A DNA stretch of 64,000 nucleotides from Streptomyces camponoticapitis (GTDB lineage Bacteria > Actinomycetota > Actinomycetes > Streptomycetales > Streptomycetaceae). The stretch lies in the NCBI RefSeq assembly GCF_014646115.1, contig NZ_BMMV01000013.1, forward strand, positions 124,001-188,000. The letters run 5' to 3'. Below, one piece after another: positions 8,869 to 17,054 of this stretch; position 1 is the stretch's first letter, and each line of letters opens with the position of its first letter. Below the pieces are notes generated by a model. It ran no database searches. It had not been told where the DNA came from and saw only the letters and a list, made by a program, of their open reading frames with translations. Made by a program: the position numbers and the translations under genes.

Positions 8869-9672
8869 ATGGCGTTCACCCGTGCCCCCGGGAAGCACCG
8901 TGCCCCGAGCCGAACGACGCGCCGACGCGCGAACTTCGCCGGGGCCGCGTCCCTCACCGCGGCCGGTGTCATCGGCACCCTCGCATCCCCGGCGCTCGCC
9001 GCCGACACGGAGACGACCCTCGCCCAGGAGGCCGCCCCGGCGGCCCCGGCCCGCGCCATCGTCATCGACGACTCGCTCGCCGCGACGATCGACGCCCAGG
9101 CCGCAGCCCAGGAGGCGGCGGCCGAGAAGGCCGCGGAAGCGAAGGCGGAGGCGAAGGCCGCCGCCCGCGCCAAGGCCGAGGCGAAGCGCGAGGCGCGGGC
9201 CCGTGCCAAGGAGCTCCGCGCGGAGAAGGAGCGCGCGGCACGCGCCGCGGAGCGCGAGCGCCTGGGCTCCTACCGGCTCCCGGTGGCCGGCTCCCCGGTC
9301 ACCACCGGCTACCGGACCGGCGGCGCGCTCTGGTCCTCCGGCAGCCACTCCGGCGTCGACTTCCGTGCCGCGTCCGGCACTTCGGTCGTCGCCGTCGGCG
9401 CGGGCACCGTCGTCGAGGCCGGCTGGGGCGGCGCGTACGGGAACAACATCGTCATCCGCATGAACGACGGCACGTACACCCAGTACGGACACCTCTCGTC
9501 GATCGGCGTCCAGATCGGCCGGAGCGTGGCCCCCGGCGAGCCGATCGGCCTCTCGGGCTCGACCGGCAACTCCACCGGCCCGCACCTGCACTTCGAGGCG
9601 CGGACGACGGCGGAGTACGGCTCCGACATCGACCCGGTCGCGTATCTGCGCCAGCACGGCGTGAGCGTCTAG
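8869..9672 (+). CDS. Secreted M23 peptidoglycan endopeptidase with coiled-coil
   Basis: This is a 267-residue LytM/M23 zinc endopeptidase that cuts peptidoglycan cross-links. An RR-containing signal peptide ends near SPALA-AD. Residues about 75-135 are an Ala/Glu/Lys/Arg-rich helix (EAAAEKAAEAKAEAK-like), a likely coiled coil. The C-terminal lysostaphin-like domain retains the zinc ligands HxxxD (His160, Asp164) and HxH (His239, His241). The ATG follows GAAAGGACC. Expression should be tuned by the c-di-AMP riboswitch in the leader, linking wall remodelling to turgor or potassium state. Its TAG stop lies inside the terminal inverted repeat of the repeat element at 9669-9834. Confidence 0.93.
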   Translation: MAFTRAPGKHRAPSRTTRRRANFAGAASLTAAGVIGTLASPALAADTETTLAQEAAPAAPARAIVIDDSLAATIDAQAAAQEAAAEKAAEAKAEAKAAARAKAEAKREARARAKELRAEKERAARAAERERLGSYRLPVAGSPVTTGYRTGGALWSSGSHSGVDFRAASGTSVVAVGAGTVVEAGWGGAYGNNIVIRMNDGTYTQYGHLSSIGVQIGRSVAPGEPIGLSGSTGNSTGPHLHFEARTTAEYGSDIDPVAYLRQHGVSV

Positions 9673-9834
9673 GGCGAGTCGGCGAAGTAGCGCAGTCCGC
9701 CCGCAGGGCGTGGTGCGGTGCGTCGCATGGCGGAGAATCGGCCTCGTACCGGGCGTACTCGGCCGACGTCGACAACGCGGCGGGGCGCCGCACCAGGCAC
9801 CCCGTACCAGACGGGACTGGGCGGAACGCCCTAG
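9669..9834 (+). repeat. MITE-like interspersed element, copy A (166 bp, 8-bp terminal inverted repeats)
   Basis: The element begins CTAGGGCG (9669-9676) and ends CGCCCTAG (9827-9834), which are exact reverse complements. Internally it shares GAAGTAGCG-n-GTCCGCCCGCAGGGC, GGTGCGT-n-CGCA-n-GGCG and GTACT-n-GG-n-CGAC-n-CGACAACGC with the sequence at 32677-32826. No open reading frame is plausible. The stop codon of the M23 gene is the TAG inside the left terminal repeat. I recall similar intergenic sequences in other Streptomyces genomes but could not search. Confidence 0.6.
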
Positions 9835-9848
9835 GGCGTGTCCGCGAC

Positions 9849-9887
9849 ATGGCGAAGGCCCCGGCGTCCTGCCGGGGCCTTCGCCAT
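9849..9887. terminator. Bidirectional 17-bp hairpin between M23 gene and ptsH
   Basis: Arms ATGGCGAAGGCCCCGGC (9849-9865) and its exact complement (9871-9887) flank a 5-base loop. It lies between converging genes and can serve both strands. Confidence 0.85.
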
Positions 9888-9911
9888 GCGCGGTGAAACG
9901 TTCACCCGGAC

Positions 9912-10193
9912 TCAGACGGTCTCGGGCAGCTCGTCCAGACCCTCGGCCACCAGCTTCGCCAGCCGGTCCAGCGCGGCCTCCGCGCCCTCCGCGTCCGAGA
10001 ACAGGACGATCTCGTCGCCGCCCTGCGCGCCCAGCCCCAGCACGGCGAGCATCGACGCCGCGTTGACCGGGCTGCCGTCGGCCTTGGCGATCGTCACCGG
10101 AACGCCGGACGCCGTGGTGGCCCGGACGAAGATGGAAGCGGGGCGGGCGTGCAGGCCCTCGGCCCAGCCGACATTGACGCGGCGCTCAGCCAT
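9912..10193 (-). CDS. ptsH: Phosphocarrier protein HPr of the sugar phosphotransferase system
   Basis: This 93-residue protein passes phosphate from enzyme I to EIIA components. The active-site motif GLHARPAS places the phosphorylated histidine at His15, exactly the family position. A serine at residue 47 sits where Bacillus HPr has regulatory Ser46, but the surrounding AASMLAV differs from the kinase-recognised context. The chosen ATG is preceded by GAAGGGC; an in-frame ATG five codons upstream overlaps that ribosome site and is less likely. It stands alone, without ptsI, as is usual in Streptomyces. Confidence 0.95.
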   Translation of the reverse strand: MAERRVNVGWAEGLHARPASIFVRATTASGVPVTIAKADGSPVNAASMLAVLGLGAQGGDEIVLFSDAEGAEAALDRLAKLVAEGLDELPETV

Positions 10194-10326
10194 GGTGTTG
10201 CCCTTCAAGTCACAGTTGTTGTCTAGACCAGTGTCTCATGTGCCCCGGAACGGGCCGGTGCGGCACCCTCAGCCTGCCCCGGCCGGGTAACCGCCGCTAC
10301 CGATGCGCGCGCCGTAGGCTCTCCCC

Positions 10327-13300
10327 ATGACGCCGCCGTCGCAGCACGCGTACCCCGCTCACTGGGAAGCAGACGTGGTGCTGCGCGACGGGGGCACCGC
10401 CCGCGTCCGGCCCATCACCACCGACGACGCCGAGCGGCTGGTCAACTTCTACGAGCAGGTCTCCGACGAGTCGAAGTACTACCGCTTCTTCGCGCCCTAC
10501 CCCCGGCTCTCCGACAAGGACGTCTACCGGTTCACCCACCACGACTACGTGGACCGGGTGGGCCTCGCGGTGACCGTCGGCGGCGAGTTCGTCGCCACCG
10601 TCCGCTACGACCGCATCGACAGCCGGGGCATGGCGGCGTCGGCCCCCGCCGACGAGGCGGAGGTCGCCTTCCTCGTCCAGGACGCGCACCAGGGGCGCGG
10701 GATCGCCTCCGCGCTGCTCGAACACATCGCCGCGGTGGCGCGCGAGCGCGGGATCCGGCGCTTCGCCGCGGAGGTGCTGCCCGCCAACAACAAGATGATC
10801 AAGGTGTTCCGGGACGCCGGGTTCACCCAGAAACGCAGCTTCGAGGACGGCGCGGTCCGGCTCGTCCTCGACCTCGAACCGACCGCCGAGTCCCTCGCCG
10901 TCCAGCGCGGCCGCGAGCAGCGCGCCGAGGCGCACTCCGTGCAACGGCTTCTCGGCCCGTCGTCGGTGGCCGTCGTCGGCGCCGGACGCGCGTCGGGCGG
11001 TGTCGGGCGGGCCGTCCTGCGCAATCTGCTGGACGGCGGTTTCACGGGGCGCACCTACGCGGTGAACCTGGCTCTGCCCCCGGAACTCACCAAGCTCGAC
11101 GGCGTCCCGGCTGTACGCTCCCTCGCGGAGATCGAGGAGCCCGTCGACCTCGCGGTCGTCGCCGTCCCCGCCGAGCGGGTGCCCGAGGTCGTCGCCGACT
11201 GCGGCGAACACGGCGTCCAGGGCCTGGTCGTCCTGTCCGCCGGTTACGGCGAGAGCGGGCCCAGGGGCCTGGACCGACAGCGCGAACTGGTGCGGCAGGC
11301 CCGTTCGTACGGCATGCGCGTCATCGGGCCCAACGCGTTCGGCGTCATCAACACCTCGCCGCCCGTCCGGCTGAACGCCTCACTCGCGCCGGAGCCGCCC
11401 GACCGGGGGCGGATCGGTCTCTTCACCCAGTCCGGCGCGATCGGCATCGCGCTGCTCGCCGGGCTGGTCCGGCGCGGCGCCGGCCTGTCCACCTTCATCT
11501 CGGCGGGCAACCGCGCCGACGTCTCGGGCAACGACTTCCTCCAGTACTGGCACGACGACCCGGACACCGACGTCGTCCTGCTGTATCTCGAAACGATCGG
11601 CAACCCACGCAAGTTCACACGGCTGGCCAGGCGTACGGGGGCGGTGAAGCCGGTCGTCGTCGCGAAGGGCGCGCGGCACAGCGGCAGCGCTCCGCCGGGG
11701 CACGCGGTACCGGTCGGCACCATCCCGGACGCGACGGTCTCGGCGCTGCTCAGCCAGGCGGGGGTGATCCGCGTGGACACCGTCACGGAGCTGGTGGACG
11801 CGGGTGTCCTGCTCGCGTCCCAGCCACTGCCGGCGGGACCGCACGTGGCGATCCTCGGCAACTCCGAGTCGCTGGGGCTCCTCACGTACGACGCCTGCCT
11901 GACGGAGGGCCTTCGCCCACTGCCCCCGCTCGACCTCACCACCTCGGCCCGCCCGGAGGACTTCCGTACGGCCCTGGCCTCGGCGCTGGCGGACCCGGGC
12001 TGCGACGCGGTCGTCGTCACGGCGATCCCCTGGGTGGGGGAGAGCGGCGTGAGGGAGTCGGGCGACGGCGAGGTCCTGGCGACGGCGCTGCGCGAGGCGG
12101 CCTCGACGTCGCCGGCGAAGCCGGTGGCCGTGGTCCATGTGGAGATCGGCGGCCTGGCGAAGGCGCTCTCGGCGGCCACCACGACGGCCCCGCGCCCGGG
12201 ACCGATGCCGGGACCGGGCGGCACGCCGCCGCCCGTCGCGGAACAGGACCGACCCACCCGCGCTCCGGAGGACGCCCCGGCCGCCCGGCAGGTGTCGCTC
12301 CCCGGCACGGTCGCCGAGCCGCCCCGCCCGTCCGCCACCGGCGACGACTCCACGCCCGAAGGACCTGACGACAGGGCCGGGGACCGGCCGGAGAGCCGTG
12401 GCGAAGGGTCCGAGGGTGCGACGGCGGACGCCGAACCGGGCCCGGGGGGCCGGCCGGGCCCCGTACCCGGCGGCGTGGCCGAGCCGTCCCCCACACCGCT
12501 CACCGCCCCCGGCCGGATCCCCGCCTACCCGGCCGCCGAGCGTGCCGTGCGCGCGCTCGGCCAGGCGTTCACCTACGGGCAGTGGCGACAGCAGGCCGCC
12601 GAGCCCGGCAGGGTGCCCGAGTACGACGACATCGACGAGAGCCGCGCCGCCGGGCTCATCGCCCGGGTCCTCGGCGACGCCCCCGCCGACCCGCACGGCA
12701 CGTGCCTCGGCGACGACGACACCCGGGAACTGCTCGGGCGCTACGGGATCGCCGTACGGCCCACCCTCCCCGCGCCCGGACCCGACGACGCCGTCGAGGC
12801 CGCCGCGCGACTCGGCTATCCCGTCGCGCTCAAGACCACCGCGCCGCGTCTGCGCCACCGCGCCGACCTCGGCGGTGTACGGCTCGATCTCGCCGACGAG
12901 GCTCGGCTGCGGGCGGCGTACCGCGAACTCACCGAACTGCTCGGCGAGCCCGCCGAGCTGCGTCCCGTCGTCCAGTCGATGGCGCCGCGAGGGGTGGACA
13001 CCGTCGTGCGCGCGGTCATCGACCCGGCCGCGGGCCCGGTGCTCTCGTTCGGGCTGGCGGGCGTGGCCTCCGAACTGCTGGGTGATCTGGCGCACCGGCT
13101 CGTGCCCGTCACCGACCGCGAGGCCGCCGAACTGCTCCGGTCCATCCGGACGGCGCCGCTCCTCTTCGGCTGGCGGGGCTCCGCGCCCGTCGACACCGCC
13201 GCCCTCGAAGAGCTGCTGCTCCGGGTGTCCCGGCTCGTCGACGACCACCCGGAGATCGTCTCCGCCGCGCTCGAACCGGTGGTGGTCGCGTCGCACGGCC

Positions 13301-13383
13301 TCTCCGTGCTCGGCGCGAGCGTCCGCCTCGCCCCGCCCCCGTCCCGCGGCGACCTCGGCCCCCGCCGGCTGCCCAGCTACTGA
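10327..13383 (+). CDS. GNAT acetyltransferase fused to ADP-forming acyl-CoA synthetase-like domains (Pat-type)
   Basis: This 1018-residue fusion resembles protein acetyltransferases that modify acyl-CoA synthetases. An N-terminal GNAT domain (about 15-190) has the acetyl-CoA loop QDAHQGRGIA near residue 117. It is followed by a CoA-binding Rossmann domain (GAGRASGGVG, about 215-330), a succinyl-CoA-ligase-like domain with TQSGAIG (about 345-480), and a C-terminal ATP-grasp domain (about 790-1010). The order GNAT-first is the reverse of Salmonella Pat. A Pro/Gly/Asp/Glu-rich stretch of about 110 residues (about 620-730), probably disordered, interrupts the synthetase part. Whether the synthetase half is catalytic is not clear. 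It is divergent from ptsH. Confidence 0.88.
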   Translation: MTPPSQHAYPAHWEADVVLRDGGTARVRPITTDDAERLVNFYEQVSDESKYYRFFAPYPRLSDKDVYRFTHHDYVDRVGLAVTVGGEFVATVRYDRIDSRGMAASAPADEAEVAFLVQDAHQGRGIASALLEHIAAVARERGIRRFAAEVLPANNKMIKVFRDAGFTQKRSFEDGAVRLVLDLEPTAESLAVQRGREQRAEAHSVQRLLGPSSVAVVGAGRASGGVGRAVLRNLLDGGFTGRTYAVNLALPPELTKLDGVPAVRSLAEIEEPVDLAVVAVPAERVPEVVADCGEHGVQGLVVLSAGYGESGPRGLDRQRELVRQARSYGMRVIGPNAFGVINTSPPVRLNASLAPEPPDRGRIGLFTQSGAIGIALLAGLVRRGAGLSTFISAGNRADVSGNDFLQYWHDDPDTDVVLLYLETIGNPRKFTRLARRTGAVKPVVVAKGARHSGSAPPGHAVPVGTIPDATVSALLSQAGVIRVDTVTELVDAGVLLASQPLPAGPHVAILGNSESLGLLTYDACLTEGLRPLPPLDLTTSARPEDFRTALASALADPGCDAVVVTAIPWVGESGVRESGDGEVLATALREAASTSPAKPVAVVHVEIGGLAKALSAATTTAPRPGPMPGPGGTPPPVAEQDRPTRAPEDAPAARQVSLPGTVAEPPRPSATGDDSTPEGPDDRAGDRPESRGEGSEGATADAEPGPGGRPGPVPGGVAEPSPTPLTAPGRIPAYPAAERAVRALGQAFTYGQWRQQAAEPGRVPEYDDIDESRAAGLIARVLGDAPADPHGTCLGDDDTRELLGRYGIAVRPTLPAPGPDDAVEAAARLGYPVALKTTAPRLRHRADLGGVRLDLADEARLRAAYRELTELLGEPAELRPVVQSMAPRGVDTVVRAVIDPAAGPVLSFGLAGVASELLGDLAHRLVPVTDREAAELLRSIRTAPLLFGWRGSAPVDTAALEELLLRVSRLVDDHPEIVSAALEPVVVASHGLSVLGASVRLAPPPSRGDLGPRRLPSY

Positions 13384-13433
13384 GCAGGTCCGCACGGTCC
13401 TGGCCACGCATCGCGCCCCCGTAGGATGGGGCC

Positions 13434-14030
13434 ATGGCGAAGACCGGTACGACGACCCAGGGGCTGCGCACGGCGATCGAGCGCAGTGGCTACTACCCGG
13501 CTCTCGTGGCCGAAGCGGTGGAGGCCGCTGTCGGAGGCGAACCCATCGCCTCGTATCTGGTGCACCAGGAGACGACGTTCGACTCCAACGAGGTCCGCCG
13601 GCATGTCACCGTCCTCGTCCTCACCGCGCACCGTTTCATCGTCAGCCACACCGACGAGCAGGCCGCCGACACCAGTTCGCCGACGCCGTACGCCACCACC
13701 TCGACCGAGTCGGTCAAGCTGGACCGGATCTCGTCCGTCGTGGTCAGCCGCGTCGTCGCGAACCCCGAGTCGTACACCCCCGGCACCCTGCCCCGCGAGG
13801 TCGTCCTCACCATCGGCTGGGGCGCCGTCGCCCGGATCGACCTGGAGCCGGCCGCCTGCGGCGACCCCAACTGCGAGGCCGACCACGGCTACACCGGGAA
13901 CTCCACCGCCGACGACCTGAGCCTGCGCGTCAGCGAGGCCGGTGACGGGCCCGACACCGTACGGCAGACCCTCGTCTTCGCCCAGGCGCTCTCCGAGGCC
14001 ACCGCGGCCACCCCGTCGACCGGCCGTTGA
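13434..14030 (+). CDS. DUF5998 family protein
   Basis: This is a 198-residue cytoplasmic protein of unknown function that I recognise as the actinobacteria-restricted DUF5998 family. Visible features are a helical N-terminus (LRTAIERSGYYPALVAEAVE), a beta-rich centre with RHVTVLVLTAHRFIVSHTD, and ACGDPNCEADHGY near residue 142, where two cysteines and a histidine could bind a metal. It overlaps the following phosphodiesterase gene by one base (TGATG), so the two are likely co-translated. The partner suggests a nucleotide or phosphate link, but this is only inference. Confidence 0.8.
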   Translation: MAKTGTTTQGLRTAIERSGYYPALVAEAVEAAVGGEPIASYLVHQETTFDSNEVRRHVTVLVLTAHRFIVSHTDEQAADTSSPTPYATTSTESVKLDRISSVVVSRVVANPESYTPGTLPREVVLTIGWGAVARIDLEPAACGDPNCEADHGYTGNSTADDLSLRVSEAGDGPDTVRQTLVFAQALSEATAATPSTGR

Positions 14031-15232
14031 TGGCCGCCCCGCCGCCCGCCTGGCAGGACCCGGAGCCGCTCGCCCTGCACACCGCGCCCGTCCCGGAGTA
14101 CGGCGGCGGCTCGCTCGCCGACCTGCTGCCCACCCTCGTCTCGGGACAGGGCGTCTCCGTGGCGGGCGGTGCCGTCATCCCCGAACTCACTCCGGCCGAC
14201 CGCAACTGCGTCTTCCTGATCGACGGTCTCGGCTGGCAGCAGATCAAGGACCACCCGGACGAGGCGCCGTATCTGACGTCGCTGCTGGGCACCTCACGCG
14301 GCGGCACCGGCCGGCCGATCACCGTCGGTTTCCCCGCCACCACCGCGACGTCGCTCGCCTCCGTCGGCACGGGCCTGCCGCCCGGCGCCCACGGCCTGCC
14401 CGGCTACACCGTCCGAGACCCGGCCACCGGCGCCCTGATGAACCAGTTGCGCTGGCGCCCGTGGACCGACCCGCACGTCTGGCAGCCGTATCCCACGCTC
14501 TTCCAGCTCGCCCACGCGGCCGGGGTGCACACGGCGCAGGTGTCGTCCCCGACCTTCGAACGCACCCCGCTCACCGAGATCGCCCTGAGCGGCGGTACCT
14601 TCCACGGCCGGCTCTCCGGCGAGGAGCGGATGGACCTCGCCGCCGCCCAACTGGCCGCGGGGGACAGGTCGCTGGTCTACACGTACTACAGCGAGGTCGA
14701 CGGCAAGGGCCACAAGTTCGGCATGGACTCCGACGCCTGGCGCGGCCAGGTGATGTACGTGGACCGGCTCGCCCAGCGCCTCGCCGAACAACTGCCGCCG
14801 CGGGCAGCCCTGTACATCACCGCCGACCACGGCATGATCGACATCCCCTTCGACGAGCAGTCCCGTATCGACTTCGACGAGGACTGGGAACTGCGCGCCG
14901 GTGTCGCCCTCCTCGGCGGTGAGGGCCGCGCCCGCCACGTCTACGCGGTTCCGGGTGCCCAGGCCGACGTCCTCACGGTCTGGCGCGAGGTCCTGGGGGA
15001 GCAGTTCTGGGTCGCGAGCCGCGACGAGGCCCTGGCGGCGGGCTGGTTCGGCCCGCCCGAGAGGGTCGACGAGCGGGTGTACGGCAGGATCGGCGACGTC
15101 GTGGCCGCCGCCCACGACGACGTGGTGATCACCGCGTCCGTCCAGGAACCGCGCGAGTCCGCGATGGTGGGGATGCACGGCTCGATGACCCCCGTCGAGC
15201 AGTTGGTACCACTGCTCGAAGTACGCTCGTAG
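14030..15232 (+). CDS. Nucleotide pyrophosphatase/phosphodiesterase family protein (alkaline phosphatase superfamily)
   Basis: This 400-residue protein has the metal-dependent phosphodiesterase core. FLIDGLGW supplies an early metal ligand, FPATTATSLASVGTG contains the nucleophilic threonine context, GAHGLPGYT follows, and ITADHGM carries the late metal-binding Asp-His. No signal peptide is visible, unlike many secreted NPPs, so it probably acts in the cytoplasm. The ATG overlaps the TGA of the DUF5998 gene; a TTG one codon earlier is a less likely start. The thymidine kinase gene follows 67 bases later, consistent with a nucleotide-related operon. The exact substrate cannot be read from sequence. 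Confidence 0.88.
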   Translation: MAAPPPAWQDPEPLALHTAPVPEYGGGSLADLLPTLVSGQGVSVAGGAVIPELTPADRNCVFLIDGLGWQQIKDHPDEAPYLTSLLGTSRGGTGRPITVGFPATTATSLASVGTGLPPGAHGLPGYTVRDPATGALMNQLRWRPWTDPHVWQPYPTLFQLAHAAGVHTAQVSSPTFERTPLTEIALSGGTFHGRLSGEERMDLAAAQLAAGDRSLVYTYYSEVDGKGHKFGMDSDAWRGQVMYVDRLAQRLAEQLPPRAALYITADHGMIDIPFDEQSRIDFDEDWELRAGVALLGGEGRARHVYAVPGAQADVLTVWREVLGEQFWVASRDEALAAGWFGPPERVDERVYGRIGDVVAAAHDDVVITASVQEPRESAMVGMHGSMTPVEQLVPLLEVRS

Positions 15233-15299
15233 CCGCCCGCCCCGGGTGTCGCCGGGACCGGCCCGACACCGTCCGTATCCGAAAGGCCGTCACATCCTC

Positions 15300-15944
15300 A
15301 TGCCCGAGCTGGTGTTCTTCTCCGGAACCATGGACTGCGGAAAGAGCACCCTGGCTCTTCAGATCGAGCACAACCGCTCGGCCCGCGGTCTCCTCGGCAT
15401 GATCTTCACCCGCGACGACCGCGCGGGCGAGGGCAAGCTCTCCTCCCGCCTCGGCCTGGTCACCGACGCCGTCGAGGCGGCCGAGGGCTTCGACTTCTAC
15501 GCGTACATCGTCGACCGCCTCTCCCAGGGCGGCCGTTGCGACTACGTCATCGCCGACGAGGCGCAGTTCCTCGCACCCGAGCAGGTCGACCAGCTCGCCC
15601 GGATCGTGGACGATCTCGACCTGGACGTCTTCGCCTTCGGCATCACCACCGACTTCCGCACCAGGCTCTTCCCCGGCTCGCGGCGGCTGGTGGAACTCGC
15701 CGACCGCGTCGAGGTCCTCCAGGTCGAGGCGCTGTGCTGGTGCGGGGCACGGGCCACGCACAACGCCCGCTCCGTCGGCGGGGTGATGGTGATCGAGGGC
15801 GCGCAGGTCGTCGTCGGCGACGTGCACCAGTCCGAGGACGAGATCGGCTACGAGGTCCTGTGCCGTCGCCACCACCGCCGCCGTATGACGGCGGCCACGG
15901 CGAGGGCCGCCGCACTGTCCCCGGACGTCCTGCCCATCACCTGA
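15300..15944 (+). CDS. tdk: Thymidine kinase (type II)
   Basis: This 214-residue enzyme phosphorylates thymidine in pyrimidine salvage. The P-loop GTMDCGKST is at residues 9-17, the catalytic-glutamate motif appears as DEAQFL, and the zinc-finger Cys pairs CWCG and a later CRRHH segment are present (the last half-site uses Cys plus His). The lasso region VVIGD-like GAQVVVGDVHQ fits type II kinases. The ATG is preceded by GAAAGG about 10 bases upstream; an earlier in-frame ATG lacks similarity and a ribosome site. It follows the phosphodiesterase gene closely. Confidence 0.92.
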   Translation: MPELVFFSGTMDCGKSTLALQIEHNRSARGLLGMIFTRDDRAGEGKLSSRLGLVTDAVEAAEGFDFYAYIVDRLSQGGRCDYVIADEAQFLAPEQVDQLARIVDDLDLDVFAFGITTDFRTRLFPGSRRLVELADRVEVLQVEALCWCGARATHNARSVGGVMVIEGAQVVVGDVHQSEDEIGYEVLCRRHHRRRMTAATARAAALSPDVLPIT

Positions 15945-16011
15945 GGACGACGGCGCGGATCACTCCGTGCGAGGAGTCCGGCGGGTCGCGACATCCGAAG
16001 ATCCGTAGTAC

Positions 16012-16794
16012 TCAGCGCACCGTCGACCGCACCACGCCGAACACCGCGCCCTCCGGGTCCGCCACCGTCGCGACGCGGCCCGCCGGTGTGTCCCACGGCG
16101 GGTCGATCACATGGCCGCCCAACTCGGTGACGAGCAGCGCCGCCGCGTCAGTGTCGTCCACCTCGAAGTACGTCATCCAGTGCGCGCCGCGGACCGGGCG
16201 GGGGCCCTCGCCCACGCCGTGCAGCGTCGCCACCGCCCGGCCGTCCAGGCGCAGTGTCAGTGTGTCGTCGTCTCTCCCGCCGGCCGACTCCACGTCGTAG
16301 CCGAAGACCGACCGGTAGAACGCGTCCACCCACGAGGTCTCGCGGATCAGCAACTCGTTGCGGACCGGCGTTCCGTGCGCCCCCGCCACCGCGGTGCCCG
16401 TGTGCGCCTGGGCCTGCCAGATGCCGAAGACCGCGCCGGCCGGATCGGACACCAGGGCGAGGCGCCCGTCCCCGCCCGCGTCCAGCGGCCCCACCCCGAC
16501 GGTGCCGCCGCAGCGCCTGATCGCTGCGGCCGTCGCGTCCGCGTCGTCCGTCGCCAGATACGTCGTCCACGAGAGCGGCATCCGTCTCTCCGGCGCCAGT
16601 TGACCGATGCCGGCGACCTCCTTGCCGTCGAGGACGCCACGCACGTACGGGCCCAACTGCTCGGGCCCCGGCACCCGGACGAACTTCCAGCCGAACAACG
16701 CCCCGTAGAAGTCCTGCGTCGCGCCGAGGCCGTGCACCATCAGACTCACCCAGCAAGGCGTGCCGGGCGTGTGCCGGATCGTTTCCTCGGTCAT
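16012..16794 (-). CDS. Two-domain VOC (glyoxalase/bleomycin-resistance) family protein
   Basis: This 260-residue protein consists of two tandem beta-alpha-beta-beta-beta modules. Each ends in the family signature: VSDPAGAVFGIWQ near residue 130 and VADPEGAVFGVV near residue 250. PCWVSLMVHGLGATQDFYGALFGW opens the first and NELLIRETSWVDAFYRSVFGY the second. The fold is shared by dioxygenases, glyoxalases and drug-binding proteins, so a specific reaction cannot be given; mycobacterial CFP-30B-like proteins are the nearest recalled relatives. The ATG follows AGAAGAGAG. It is convergent with tdk and divergent from the sulfurtransferase. Confidence 0.85.
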   Translation of the reverse strand: MTEETIRHTPGTPCWVSLMVHGLGATQDFYGALFGWKFVRVPGPEQLGPYVRGVLDGKEVAGIGQLAPERRMPLSWTTYLATDDADATAAAIRRCGGTVGVGPLDAGGDGRLALVSDPAGAVFGIWQAQAHTGTAVAGAHGTPVRNELLIRETSWVDAFYRSVFGYDVESAGGRDDDTLTLRLDGRAVATLHGVGEGPRPVRGAHWMTYFEVDDTDAAALLVTELGGHVIDPPWDTPAGRVATVADPEGAVFGVVRSTVR

Positions 16795-17054
16795 CGTCGC
16801 TCTCTTCTCGAATGGTTCGCGGACTGCCGTGATGAGGACGGGCAGGCGGGGGAGGGGGGCGCACGCGCCTCGAACTGCGCGGTGGGGGGCCCGAACAGAT
16901 GGTTCCATTTCTCGCCGGAAGCCGCGCCCCGGCCGCGCCGCTTTTGGCGCGATCCAGTAAGAGGATGACCGTTTTGGCATTGACGCAACGTCGTCGGGCC
17001 ATCACCCACCGGGTCGAGGCCGAACGCCCTTGCCGGTAGGCGAGGATGGCGGGC

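Noticed and set aside
11380..13407. 675-codon minus-strand frame opposite the GNAT fusion
   Set aside because: It is antisense shadow with no recognisable domain; the plus-strand gene has strong family motifs throughout.
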